From assembly GCA_943736015.1 (NCBI GenBank), contig OX031063.1, positions 42,238,672 to 42,302,671 of the forward strand: 64,000 bases of DNA. The letters are read 5' to 3'. Source of the stretch: Tridacna crocea. Taxonomy: Eukaryota; Mollusca; Bivalvia; Cardiida; Cardiidae. The translations under genes were made by a program, and so were the position numbers. Shown here piece after piece: positions 23,601 through 38,600 of the stretch. How positions within the stretch are numbered: the first letter of the stretch is position 1; each line of letters starts with the position of its first letter. Under the pieces are notes generated by a model, which was given only the letters and a program-made list of their open reading frames with translations, had not been told where the DNA came from and did not search any database.

Positions 23601-26600
23601 CTATAGAAAACATTGAGGGAAAAGGAGAAAATGCTGGTAACCAGCATTTTCTCCTTTTCACACAATATTTTCTTCCCTATCAAAGTCAGAAATCATCATA
23701 TTACCAAGCTTTAATTTGTTTTTTGCAGATGCTTTGAATTTAGTCCAGTCCAAAAAATTTGTTGATAGTAAAGAGTTTAGAATGTCGCCTGCAATTCCCT
23801 TTAATTTATGAGAAATTAAAATTTTGTTGTGTTGTAAGGAATTAATTACCACATTAATTTGAGAGAGAGAGACAGAGAGAACTTGATAACTGGAAGATTA
23901 TGAAATATTTTCATATGCTTAGCCTCTGAAACACTCTTGTTAGCAGAATTAGGTGCATTGTACAAAAAGTTAATTGTTTAACTCTTTACCACACAATCCC
24001 AACTTTTAACAACCCTGAGAAAGAAGCCTTTTAAAACATTGTTGGAAAAGGAGAAAATGCTGGTTACCAGCATTTTCTCCTTTTCCTACAATGTTTCCTA
24101 CCCTTCCCAAAACAAATTTCAATTTTTAAGCTACATGTATTTTGTTGTCTGCTAGTGCTTTGAATTTGGATAAGTCCAAAATTTTCTTTTTTTTGGTAAA
24201 AAGTTAAAGTGTAGCTATACTTCCTCAAAGAAAAATAGGAACTTATATTCTTTTGTATTTATGTACATCTATGAACATTTAAATGATCTGTAATTGTTGA
24301 CCTGTGGAGAGCTAGGATCATGTCAGTTTTTTTTTTTTTTTTTTTTTTCCAATGAAAATCAAGATCAGACTGCATGAAATTTCTCTTTGATCTTAGGTCT
24401 GTGTTGTCAGGAACAGCCTTAGTTTTTCAATAACTTTGGTGGTACATGTATTTCAGATTGAAAATTTTTAAACTACATCTACATACTTACTATTAAGCTA
24501 TGTTATGTTGTCTGTTACAGGTGATATGTTGGTTGAAGTTAATGACATCAATGTAACCTGGGTGAATATAGATGAACTAATAAGGTCATTGTCAAGTCAG
24601 TGGAAGGTAATATATTGTTCTAGCCAGTGTTGTAAGCTTTTAATCAGAGATCCATGTAGGGGTGATTTTTTTTTTTCAGTTATCTAGTTTACATACTTCT
24701 GAATAAAAAGGGGATCAAGTGTACACTTTTCTATGTTATCAGTAGAAAAAATTGCACTGACTAGTCACCATGTCAATAAAAAGAAAAATCCATCTGCTGC
24801 ATGAACATATATGGTATCTGCTGAAAAGGAAGGGTTTGCATGCAAAACTAAGCAATTATCAAGTGATTTATTTCTGTGGATGGTTTGAGTGCAACATTTT
24901 AATACAGTGATTTTTCATAAATTATTTTTTTTTTACAAATACTGATACAGGTGAAACTAACATTCCAAGTGCCCCTTGTCATCGGACCGAAGCAATCTAC
25001 ACCACCAGTCACTTCAACACAGAATTCCTCGCCATTACCGCAGCAGCAGCAAACAGACCAAAGGAGAACTGTCCCACCCCCTCTTCCCCCTCATATACCT
25101 CTACAAGCACCTGCAGTACCACCACGCCAGCCAAAACACAGACCACGACAACATTTACAGGACTTAGTTCATTTAACTACTGGAGAAACCGTGATGTCTT
25201 TAGATAGCTTACTGAAGAAACACCTATTTTGTGCTATGTATTTAACATTTGGAAACCAAAGTGATAGTCCGAAGGTATTTACATGTTTTTATGTGTTTTT
25301 AAAAAGTGTTTCTTTTGAAAATTTTAACTCCTTACCTCACGAGAAAATTTTTGACTGGTCCAAATTGGAAGCATTTGCAGACAACAAAATAAAGGTGACT
25401 GAAGAATTGAAATTTGTTCTGGGAAGGGTAGAAAACACTGTGGGAAAAGGAGAATATGCTGGTTACCAGCATTTTCTCCTTTTCCCACAGTGTTTTCAAA
25501 AGGCTTCAAAAGTAGGGATTGTGTGGTAATGGGTTAAACCTTATCATGTAACCTTGAGTTTTAATGACTTTGACAAAGACAACTTTTGAGAACAGGAGAA
25601 AATGCTGGTAACCAACAGTTTCTTTTGTTCCCAAAGTGCTCAGATGACAGGACAACATCTTACAAGTTTTCGGATTATGACTACAGGAGAAAGTGTCTGT
25701 ATTAAGCTTTTTCAACTCTCATAGCAATATTCTACTATAAACCAATGTGTTAAACCTTAATATATGTTGATTGTGCAATATGTTTCAAGGATGTTTGGAA
25801 AACCATTTGCTGCAAATTTTGACCATGAGGTTCAGAAATTATTGGGATTTTTAAGCATGCAAGAAATTTATCTTGAAAATGATTTTTTCAGTATGCCTAT
25901 TCATTTCAGTTACTATGTATTACTCAGTTGTGTGAACTCAACTGAAATTTTCCATTTTACTATACTGATTATCCAATGTTTCAAAATCATTTGCACAGAG
26001 TATATTTTGTAGGGTATATATTTTATTCATCACCTGCAATGACTTTGATCTAATTACAGAGTGCCATATATTTATTTTGTTATCTGTTAGCTTGTCGTGG
26101 ACTGTAGAGGTGCAAACCCACCAAATGAGACTACATTTTACTAAGCCCTATGTTCATCGAATGAAAATACCATCAGGAAAAATTGAATATGAATGTTGAA
26201 TTTTCTGCATTATTTCAAGCAAAATTAATTGCAGTGAGATATGATATAAAGTTGAAAAAAACAAGACAGTAATATATAATAGATGGTTGGTGGCTTTGTC
26301 TTGGAAAGTGTTTTTGGATTTACTCTGGAATTTGATCTGATGACGAGGTTCATACATTGAAATTCCTATACCTTACTAAATAAACATTCCCAAATCAAGA
26401 CACCAGTCATCTATTATGTATTTACCTGGTATTTTTCAGGCTGATGTTATATATCAGTTTCCCCCTGAAGACAACAAGTTAGTAGAGATTAGAGGGCTGT
26501 TTGTCACTCTCACAGCCATGATGAAAGATGTTACAAATAGCTACCCAAAACTGTAAGTACTTTTCGTAGTGCACCAATATGCAGACAAGAGGAGATACAT

Positions 26601-29600
26601 GTATCTTAACCCTTTACCAAACGACAACATTTTAGACTAGTCCAAATTGAAAACACTTGCAGACGACAATATAAAAGTGACTGAAAATTTGAAATTTGTT
26701 TTGTGAAGGGTAGAAAACATTGAAAAGGAGAAAGTGCTGGTTACCAGACAATGTTTTCTAAAGGCTTCTTTCTCAGGGGCGTCAAAAGTAGGGATTGTGT
26801 GGTAATGGGTTAATTCTAGCAGGATAGAAAACATTGTGGGAAAAGGAGAAAATGCTGGTTACCAGCATTTTCTCCTTTTCCCACAAAATGTTTTCTACAG
26901 GCTTCTTTCTCAGGGGCTTCAAAAGTAGGGATTGTGTGGTAATGGGTTAATTCTAGCAGGATAGAAAACATTGCGGGAAAAGGAGAAAATGCTGGTTACC
27001 AGCATTTTCTCCTTTTCCCACAATGTTTTCAAATGGCTTCTGTCTTGGGGTTGTAAAAACCAGTGATTGTTTGGTAAAGGGTTAAAGAATATGAGCCATG
27101 CTCTCTGAAAGGTGGGCTTAATGCATCTTCAAAAGGTATCGACCAGAAACAGTCTGCGCATACCATGCAAGCTGACTTGAATTAAAACATTTTGCTACAT
27201 GTATCTATTAACCCTTTACACCATAGATACTCATTTATATGCATTGTTTGTAGGAGCATTTGGAAAACATTGTGGCAAAAGGTGAAATTGCTTGTGACGA
27301 ACAATTTCACCTTTTGCCACAATGTTTTCTATGCTATCAAAAGGTGTCATACACACATAAGAAACAGCTTCATCCTTCCTGTTATTCAGGGTCAATTAGA
27401 GATGCCATAGAAATGCCTTATGGGGTAAAGGGTTAATTTTCCACATGTCCAATAAAATTCTACCTTAAGACTGGATTGTTAGACCCAATGGATTTTATGG
27501 ATTCATGGAGATGTAATGATTGTTTTATCGTACATCATGGAGATCCATTAACCTCCCTTTTGCCAGAGTATGGCATATATTATTTCTTCATCGAATCCCT
27601 GTGTTGTTTGATCTCATTGCAGTTGTCCTCACTCAGATAGTTTTAATGATTACTTACAACATAGATTTAGTAAAGAAGGAAAGCAGTGTGATTCTTTGAG
27701 CTCTACAACACTCTTCTCATCTACCCCTCTGAATATATCATTTGTGAGAGCAATACTATTGTAAGTGCCTATATATTGTATAGGCACTTACCAAAGTATT
27801 GCTCTCGCCCATCAATATGCTGTAGTAACTTGTGTTTGCTAAGTGCTGCATGGGAAAAAAATTGTTTCTCGTAATGAAGTCTGAGCCCTATTTCAAAATT
27901 TTGGTATGCAGCAAGAAGCAGCTACAAGACATGGGAAGGTTACTGCAAAAAATAGTATTTCTTTTATTATATACCTACAAGCTCAAATAATGAAATGCTG
28001 AAGTTACATACAATTTGTTTTCTAAGATAAGAAATTAAAATTAAATACAGTTTTGGATGGTAAGTAGTATATTTTATATGGCTTGCAACACGCAAAAAGG
28101 GGGATTCAGACATTCACATTAAGTGTCGTCCTGTATCAGTCTCTGCAGTCTCTGCAGAGTTATCGGAAATGGCACATTACAACTACATTAGATTTTGTGT
28201 CACTGTAGACTCGCATATTACAGAAAAATACATAAAAACTGAAGGGTTGTTTCGGATTTACCTGTGCGGACAGTGCAGGTGGATCAGTGACAAAGCCCTA
28301 CGCAAATGTCAGAATGCCCCTTTTTGTGATATAAGGTAACTGATTTTTTGAAATTCCTAGAATCCATTTTAACCAAACATGTAGTGTGGGACCTAACTAA
28401 ATCCAAAGGATTTGAAGATGACTTATTAAATATTGTTTGTATTTTGGAATTTGCCCTTGAAAGAGTAGAAAAATTTCTAAGAACATGAGAAAATGCCATT
28501 TACCATTTTCTCCTTTGCCAGCTATGTTTTTGAAAGACATTTTATTTAGGGTGGTTAAAACATGAGATTGTTTGGTAAAGTATTTAAAGATAAAGATTAT
28601 TTGAAGCCTCAGCTGTACACAAATTTTAAAAAAATCATTTGGAAAGGAATAATCTTTTTTGTATTCTTCTAGATATTTTGTTACTTATGCAATAAAATCT
28701 ACATTTGAAGTCTATTCTTGCCAAAATTGCAGTTTGTTTATCCCATTGCCACTCAATCCCTACTTTTGATGCCCCTGAGAAAGAAGCCTTTAGAAAACAT
28801 TGTGGGAAAAGGAGAAAATGCTGGTAACCAGCATTTTCTCCTTTTCCCACAATGTTTTCTACCCTTCACAAAACAAATTTCAAATTTTCAGTCACTTTTA
28901 TTTTGTCGTCTGCAAATGCTTTCAATTTGGACCAGTCCAAAATTTTCTCGTGTGGTAATGGGTTAAACTATCAATATGAATGAATGAGCATTATTCCTTT
29001 CAAAGAAGAAAAAAAAAACCTAGATGAAAAAAGAACATTACATTTCTGTGTCATTGAGCAGACAAGAATTCCATTTGATTCATACTTATGAGTAACTGCA
29101 TGTAGTATTGGTGTGTGTGTTTTATTTTTCACAGAACTTGTGTGAGGTACAGAGAACAGAATATACACACTGTGTACTGGCGTTATAACCAAGATGTACT
29201 TGTTTTCTGTTTGCCTGAAAACAGGGTACCGGATTGTTTGTTACAAAGAGTTTTTTTTGACTTCACTCAGATATTGCAACTGCAGCATAAATCAGTTTCT
29301 AGGTAAGTGGTTGTTATTCATGAACCATATTTAAACTTTTCCCAAACAAGCCCTGGTTTTTACGTGTCAGCAGTAAAAGTCTTTAGAAAACACTGTGGAA
29401 AAAGGAGAAATTGCTCGTAACGAGCAATTTCTCCTTTTCCCACAGTGTTTTCTACTCTTTTTGAGAACTTTCTGCCATTTTCTCCAAATCTAAAATTGTC
29501 ATCTGCAAACTCTTTTGGTTTAGAAGAGTCCAAAATTTGTCATTTGGGAAAGGCTTAAGTTGTATCTAAGTTTGGTTTTTTTTTTTTTTCCTTCTTTCAA

Positions 29601-32600
29601 GATGTATGACCAAATACAATACATGGATCCGTGGTGATAAGATAAACCGACTACCTTAGTTACTGTTGCCAAGATCTCACAAACAAACGTAGTCAATACA
29701 TATACAGTATAGCAGATAGGTTACTTAAATCGTGCTGTCATGACTGTTTCTCTCAATAAAATTCCGAAAAAAGTATTTTAATAATATATTTCTATCGATG
29801 ATAAATTCTCAGTAAGCAATTTAAAGATGCTTAACTAATTTACATACGGAGATGTATTAAAAGGGCGAATTACGGGGGCGACGTACAATGTAACAGATTT
29901 ACATGTTTAAACAAAAATTTGAACATATAAAAAACATCAACAAATCTCTGTTTTGTCACTGAATAATAGAATTGACGATATTTATTGCTTCCGTTGGGCT
30001 AGTAAGGTCATCTCAGCATCATACCAACTTAAATAACATTGAATTACAACGGTCCTACTAAAACACGCCGTACCAGAAAAATACGCCGTACCATACGCCG
30101 TACGGAAAAAAACACGCCGTACCAAAATGGCAACTTATTGCTTGCTTTTTTTTGTTTCGTTATGTTGAAAACCATATTATCTATCTTACCTAGCAATATT
30201 AATGCCCAATTTTTCGTATTTGTCAAGTTATTTGCCAATTTCAGACATTCTTTCACGGGACCAACAGGTGCCCGTTACGCCGTACCAATTAACTTAGCGT
30301 CGTACGAATATTGAGGCACAAAACAACCAAATTAATAAGAATGTTTGATACAATATGCAATTATCTACTTTTAGTAGGACCCGAATTACAAACCTTTCGA
30401 AAAGTTTATAGAATGTCTGATTCTACAGAGAGGTTTAAGTAAGTGAAAAACTTTAATAACAGGTTAAGGGGCCAAGGGTTGTCTGATGGATTATAAAATG
30501 CGTTAAGTGTGTTGTCAATTAAGAAAATTGTTAATATCATTGACGGTAGTATATGATATACTGATGACAACGGGTGGTCAAGTTGATTAGAGCGGTAATT
30601 TGCTTTGCAATCAAACACACTTCTTATCAAATTAACAGTTTACCAACACACCCTTTGTGCTAATGTGCAGATGTGCTAATCCATTTAAACTCGTCACCAA
30701 ATGACAAAATTTTTAGAGAAATCCAAACTCAGATATTTGCAGACAACAAAATAAATGATTCAAAAATTGAAATTTGTTTTTGAAAGAAAGCAAAATACAG
30801 TGAGAAAAGGATAAGATGAATGTTACAAGCATTTTCTCCTTTCTCCGCAATGCTTTTAAAAGCTTTCTACGGGTCGTTAAAACCCGTTCTGTGGTAAATG
30901 GTTAAAACAGATAAGTCAAGAGAAAAATTTCCAAGTTCCACCAGATCAGAAGTTAGACTTTTTTTAAAAATTGAAATATACTCAAGAACTACACGTCAAA
31001 GTGCTTATTGTAAACAGCAGGTTCTTTAAATCCAAGACTAATCATCATGTAATTTGCAATCTGATCTATATCTACACATCAGAGATCGTATATACGATCC
31101 CAGTACACATTCAGCATATTCTTCATGCTCCATGGGTTAAGATTAATGTCAAATTGAAACACTTTTTGGATGTGCATAGGTTATTGAACAAGGTTAGATA
31201 TTCAAGTAAAAGTATTTTCTTTTTATTAATGCTTCATATAGGTCTATTTTTACCTTTGTTTTCCAGTTTTCTCTGTCAGAGGGGAAAAATTATAGAATAC
31301 TTTGAATTAATCCATTATCCAGCGCTGATCAGCTCTTTGCATAAGTTCAAATTTTCAGTAATCATCACAATTTAAACTTGTCTATAGCCTCTGCGTGATC
31401 TCACGTCATCGGTACACGTTCGCAAAGCACATTTTTTAAGGTTTTTTCAAAATTCAAACGTTTAAAACACAACATAAGTAAAGAGAATTGCATTCTTCCA
31501 ACGTTAACAGTCGTTTATTTGTGAGCCGAAATAGCAGACACCAAGGTAGGACATCGGGTAGAATAAATGCGATGTCTTGATTGGTCAAATATCGATTTCC
31601 ACGGATCCATGTATGCCTTTCCAGGGATTTCATATAAGAACTTAATTCAGCAGGTATGTGTTTAACCCACATTTTCCTCTTTTCCCACAATGTTTTCTAC
31701 TCTTTGAATAATGAATTTAATATTTCAAGTTACAATTCATGGAGAGGGGTATACTGGAACTGCCATGACTGTCTGTCCGTCCATCTGTAGACACAAATTT
31801 GTCTGGAGCAATACTCCAACGTTTTTTTATATACTTAACTCAAATTTACACACAGGGTTCCTATTTGAAGTTGTGCATGTGCAATTTTCATGACCCTGCT
31901 GCGATTTGTTATGGAATTATCTCCCCTTGAACTTTTTTCAACTCTTATTTATGTACTAAACCATACTGCATACAGTAACATAGACCTGTTTTTGTGACAA
32001 GGAGCTGGGGGGGGGGGGGTATAATCACGTTTAGTGATAGCCCTAGGTGTATTGAAAAGAGATAGAGCTTTTCTAGATGGCGGTGACATTTTGTTAAATT
32101 AAGCACAGAAACAAAGTTACCAAAGCTTCATGAATTTGCACTTACATTTTGCTGGATTTAATCTATATATACAGTTGTTTCACTTTCAGGGTATTTCAGG
32201 ACAAAGAATTACATGGCCAGTTAGATCAGCTTGTCAGCCTGATCCTGTATAGAGAATTACTTACAGGAGTTGCCTCACAGTCTATACCTCACTGCAGCCC
32301 TCTAGAACCTCAACTACTGGACTTACTGGCAGGGGTTCAATGGTTAGAGTTGGCCCATGATGACAAGGTTTGTGCTGTACTTATATTAGATTCTCACTAG
32401 ATGAGATTTATAGACTAGTTGTATACGGCCTGCAGCATGGCAAAAGGGGCATTTGGATATTTGTTTAACTCTTTACCAAATGACAAAATTTTAGGCTGGT
32501 CCAAATTGAAAACATTTACAAAATAAATGTGACTGAAGAATTGAACTTTGATTTGGGACGGGTAGAAAACATTGTGGGAAAAGGAGAAAATGCTGGTTAC

Positions 32601-35600
32601 CAGCATTTTCTCCTTTTCCCACAATGTTTTCAAAAGGATTCTACCTCAGGGTTGTCAAAAGTCGTCATTGTGTGGTAAAGGGTTAAAGTCTGTGAGGCTA
32701 ATCCAGAACGACACTTTTCATTTTTAGCTCCACTGGCCGAAGGCCAGCGGGCTTATGTCATGGCCCGGTGTCCGTCGTGCGTCCGTCTGTGCGTGCGTCC
32801 GTCCGTCCGTTCGTCCGTCCGTCTGTCCGTCCGTCCGTGCGTGCTTTAACTTTTATTTCAAACATCTTCTTCTCTGAAACTATCCATCCAATTTTGATGA
32901 AACTTCACAGAAATGATCCTGCCATGGTCCTCTTCAGAATTCCTTGAAAGAATTTTATTCCTTCAAAAACTCTGGTTGCCATGGCAACAAAACTGAAAAA
33001 TATTGAAAATTTTTAAAAATCTTCTTCTCTGAAACCATAAGGCCTAGGGCTACCAAATTTGGCATGAAGCTTTATCTAGTGGACCTCTACCAAGTTCCTT
33101 CAAATAGTAGCCCTGGGGTCAAAATTGGCCCCACCCCGGGGGTCACAAGTTTTATATGGGCTTATATAGGGAAAACTTTAAAATCATTCTGGTACCTAGC
33201 CATAGGGCCTAGGGCTACCAAATTTGGCATGTAGCTTTATCTAATAGACCTCTACCCAGAGTGCCCAAATGATAGCCCAGAGGTCAAATTTGGCCCGGCC
33301 CCGGGGGTCACAAGTTTCATATGGGCTTATATAGTGAAAAGTTTTTTTAAAAATCTTTTCGTACCAAGCCATAAGGCCTAGGGCTACTCAATTTTGCATC
33401 TAGCTTTATCAAGTGGTTGTCTACCAAAGGTGCCCAAATTGTAGCCCTGGGGTCAAATTTGGCCCTGTCCTGGGGGTCACAAGTTTTACATGGGCTCATA
33501 TTGGGAATTTTTTAAAAATCTACTTGTACCTAGCTATAAGGCCTAGGGCTACCAAATTTTGCATGTAGCTTTATCTAGTGGGCCTCTACCAGTAGGGCCC
33601 AAATTATAGCCTTAGGGTCAAGTTTGTCCCCACACCAGGGGTCACAAGTTTTACATGGGCTTTTGTGATGAAGACTTTCTAAGTCATCTTGTTACTAACC
33701 ATAATAAAGACTAGGACCACTAAATTTAGCCCTGTCTCATGGATTTTATGTTTTACAGGGCCTTTTATTGAGAAAACTTTGAAAATCATTTTCTTTATAA
33801 CCACACATTCTAGACCTGTATTATTTGGTATGGGGCTTTATCTTGTAGACCTCCACCAGGATTCAAGTAATTATAGCTTTGTGGTCAAAACTGGATTTGC
33901 CCAGGGGTCACAACTTTTTTTGGTTTTTATGGAAAAAAATTGGATGCCCTCAAGTTTGAAACCAGTTGGCCAAATAATGTTATGTTTGGCTTGTAGTGTT
34001 TTACGAATTAGCCAGTGGAGCGATACAGGGCCATCATGGCCCTCTTGTTATATAATTTTCTGTTTTGAGCAAATCTACCGTAGCACAAAGTCTAATGTAG
34101 AGGCAAAGTCCTGATTTGGATTAGCCTGCATAGAATGCGCATGCTGATCCAAGACGACACTTAATACAGATTTTCGAATGACCCTTTTCGTTTGATGGAA
34201 GCCATATGTAAAGTATTTTCAGATGATATGTTAAAGGTTTGCTGTTTTGATTGAAAATGCCTATAAATATCAAGAGGTCAAAATAATTTATGTCCCAAGT
34301 AAGAGTTTACCCATTATCACATAATACTTTGGTTTAACCCTTTCCCAAACAACAAATTTTACACTCTTCCAAACTGTAAGAGTTTGTAGACAACAATGTT
34401 AAACTTGATGAAAATGGTAGAAAGTTCTCCTTAAAGATAGAAAACACTGTGGGAAAAGGAGAAATTGCTCTTTACGAGCAATTTCTCCTTTTCCCACCGT
34501 GTTTTCAAAAGACATGTACTGCAGTCATGTAAAAACCAGGGCTTGTTTGGGAAAGGGCTAAGGAGGAAGGCTTTTGAAAAGTTTGTGGGAATTAAGAGAA
34601 AATGCTGGTTACCATCATTGTCTCCTTTCCTCACAAAATTTAATATTCCTTTGGAGACAAATTTCGCTTTTACAGCCATATTTTGTTTTCTAAAGTTTGT
34701 CCAATCTGGACAAGGCCAAAACCTTATTGTTTGGTAAAGAGATAAATAAATGTATGAAGGCTGCCAAAGATTTTGTGATCTGGACCAAACTTAGAGCACA
34801 TCCAAATTCATCAGGTTTATGCAGCAGTACCTGTGACCGGTGATTGATTTTGCAACCCATGGTATGGTGAATTATGAGCTATATCCATAAGCATTTTTCT
34901 ATTTTTACAGTGAGCAGAAATGTGTCTATTCTGCTAATTTAATTAACACTTTGGCCCTCCCAGATATCTCTGGTGAAATCTGGTTGCCATCAATACACAA
35001 ACAACAGACATTCGATGGAGCCTATGTAACTCTTATAGAGGAAGTAACAAAAAAGGCACACACACCCTCTTTCACAAGCTCCTCCTCCAAAAGAAACGAA
35101 AGAAACAAGACGATACTTAAATGAAAACCAATGGTCTAGCTTTACATAAAGTTGCTGTGACAGCAATTGCTGGATTTTTTCCATTTGCCTTAATGTTTTG
35201 TTAGGAACAGAATGAAATAAATGACAGATTTGTATCAGTTATTTTTCTGTGTGTTCAAGTTGTTTATATTTATGACGCTGTTTTGTCAATTTTAGATATT
35301 GTGTGATGAAATACTCAGTGAGTTTGAAGCTCAGGATTTCCAGGAACAGGTAAGAATTATTTCAGGTGTACAAAACTGATATTGTAATCCCTGTGTCATT
35401 ACTTCAGTTATCTTAATAGAGTATTTCAGAGATTGAAGATTGCTATGGTATTCTGTATATTTAAAAAACTAATATATTTACACAAGTTCTTGGCACTTAA
35501 CTATTACCATGCTTTTTGTTAAATTCAACGTGTTTGTTTTTGTTGGTATATTTACATTTTAAACAAATAAAATGGTCTTGGTAACTGGAAATGGCAGTTA

Positions 35601-38600
35601 TTCTTGTAGTAACAGTAATTATGATAGTATTTTATTTTCTTTACAGGATGGTGTGGACCCAGATGTAAGACGTAGATTAGGAATTGTTGGGTCTTGCCTA
35701 TTTTACAAGGTAAGATAAGGCTTTGCTTTGTAGTAGTCTTAAATGTTGTTCTATCAATTATGCAATCTTTCAGGCGCAATATTCAGATTTTTATCATCAG
35801 CATTATCATCAGTTAAAGCTCCAAAAACTTTTTGTCACAGAATTGAGTTAACACATTACCACACAATCCCTACTTTTGACGACCTGTAGAAAACATTTTG
35901 GGAAAAGGAGAAAATGCTGGTAACCAGCATTTTCTCTTTTATCCACAATGTTTTCTACCCTTCACAAAACAAATTTCCAATTTTCTGTCACAATAATTTT
36001 GTCGTCTTCAAATGCTTTCGATTTAGACAAACCTAAATTTTCGTCATTTGGTAATGAGTTAAGCAAAAGCTGGCAGACCATCAATGAATAAAAGAGTGAT
36101 GTGTGGTTAACAGAAAAAATAAGATGGCAAGATACATGACCACTTAACCCTTAACCAAAAAATCCCATGTAGAAGAACAGGTGAGCTGTTTCGGTGATAT
36201 GACTGAAGTAATGATGTAAGCATCGTAAAACACCATTTGAAACAAAAAAAAAAAAATCCTGCAGAAGAATGCTAGAAAACATTGTGGAAAAAAGAGAAAA
36301 TGCTGATAACTAGCATTTTCTCCTCTCACAGTGTTTTCTACTTATTTAGAAGCAAATGACATCAGTTGAGCCATGTAAATGAAGTCAGTTAAGTTGTACT
36401 CTATCTTTTTGCATGCATCTGTAAATGCTTTTGAAATGAAAAAATAACACAATTAAGTCATTAATTTACTAAAGGATTTAAATCTTTACCAAACAACAAA
36501 ATTTTAGACTGGTTCAACTTCAAAGCATTTGCAGATGATAAAACAAAAGTGACTAAGAAATTGAAATTTGTTTTGGGAAGGATAGAAAACATTGTGGGAA
36601 AAGGAGAAAATGCTGGTTACCAGCATTTTCTCCTTTTCCCACAATGTTTTCAAAAGGCTTCTTTCAGGGGGTCATTAAAAGTCGGGATTGTGTGGTAAAA
36701 GGTTAACTATTTTCATATTTGGTTTCAGATTTTCATGATAGCTTGTGGGAATGTTACATGATAAGTAACATGCCTGAATTATATATATGTATGTGCAGCC
36801 AGTGGTTTGACAGTGATGAAGTGGGTAATACTAGTCTAAGGAAACTACAGGAACCTAGTGATATTTGCACATGCTGCTTCGATACGACTAAATTTTGCTG
36901 AAATGGCAATATTAATACCTGAAAATAAACAAACAAATATTCTACTCTTTTTTCCAGGACTACCTACTGTGCTCACACTTGTATGAGGAAGATTTACAAG
37001 ACGTGTCTCTATTCCTCAAATACCACTGCATTCTGTACCTAGTGAACAAACAGCCAGTAGAGGACCTAGTTCTATGGAGGGAGATCTACCCCTCAAGGAT
37101 TTTTTCAAGAAGTCATTCCGAAAATCCTGCATATAAGGAACCAAATGGTCGATGGTTTTTGTTAATTGTAGGCATGGTAAGGAATATCATCATAAATTTA
37201 TGGTCATTCAATAACAACCTTAGTGATGCATATTGCATATTCTATATCATGCAATTACAGTCACTGTACTTGAATTTGAATTCTTCGAATTTTGATCCAA
37301 GTTTTTAGGGGGTATACTAGAAGTAGGTTGTCTGATTGTCAGTCCATAGTTGTTTCAGAAAACCCTCATAAAGTGATCTTAATTATGGCTCATCTGTAAA
37401 TGTCAAGCACATTTATTCAGCATTTATTTAGCAGATATCTTTCTTTTATTACAGAGGTTCAAAAGACCTAAGGAGGGCATTTAACCACAGTATGTCATGG
37501 AGTTGAAGAACCAAGATCAGACAGCATTTAATGTGGTGTCTAACTGGTACCTACTATCTCCACATTAAATAAACGATCAGTGTGCATAGCTTTCAAAGGG
37601 TTAAGAGTTATTTTTCTTTTTGTGTGATGTTTTCAGAGACATTTTCTACACTGTACTATATTAGAATGCGGTGGTTATGCTAGTCAGATTAAAGGTCAGG
37701 TGGAGATGGACCCATTTTTCCTGGAACAGTCAAGGACCACCCTGGCACAACTTAATGTTGATGATACTGATATTGAACAACAGTGCAATGAAAGGTAGGG
37801 ACTTGAATAAAAATGAAGTTTAACTCTTAAAAACAAAATTTTAGATATGGACATAGTATAAAGGCTTTGCAGATAATAGATGGACAGTAGGTGGACCATC
37901 CCTTTAACTCTTTAACACACAATCCAGACTAAGAGGCCTTTTTAAAACATTGTTTGAAAAGGGGCAAATGCTGGTAACCAGCATTTTTTCCTTTTTCAAC
38001 AAAGCTCTCTATCCTATTAAAGACAGGAGCCCAATTAAAATAGTTGTCTGCAAAAGCTTTGAATTTGGACCAATCTAAAATTTTGTCATTTACTAAAGAG
38101 TTAATATGTTTTGAATTTGCTGACTGATTGATTGAATGTTAAATTCTGTTTCTCCATTTTATTTATATCATTTTCATAGCTCACTTATGTGCCCTGTTTA
38201 TCTCCAGTGCTAGACTTTGTCTCTGAGTTGTTTTGGCGAAAGACATTCATGTAAAACTCAGTGAGTTGATAGAACCTAGGACCTTCAACATAGCCATGCA
38301 GGATTCCTAGGAGATCTGTGAATAAATGCAATCCAGGATCTATGTTCACCAACCATTCTTAAGAACATTCTTTGTCATACTACATTTGAAATTACCTTAA
38401 ATTATGATTTGCTAAATGGTTTAGCCAATCAGAAGCTGTGCTATGTCCAAAATTAGAAGATTCTCTAGAATAAAATAAAGAATATTCCTTCGAGGAGTTT
38501 ATTAACACTGACCCAGCCCGAAAATCTTTTGTTGTAAACTAATACCATTGAGTATTTGTATTTTCATATGACAAGTTGCTTATCAGGTTGATCATAGAAA

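Larger units (their letters stand above)
29600..31690. other. Intron 6 interior
   Basis: CATGGATCCGTGG near 29622 and CCACGGATCCATG near 31598 are inverted and may mark the ends of a 2-kb insertion, but other end features are missing. It contains the small element at 30050-30383 and a weak MITE at 30685-30905. Confidence 0.35.
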
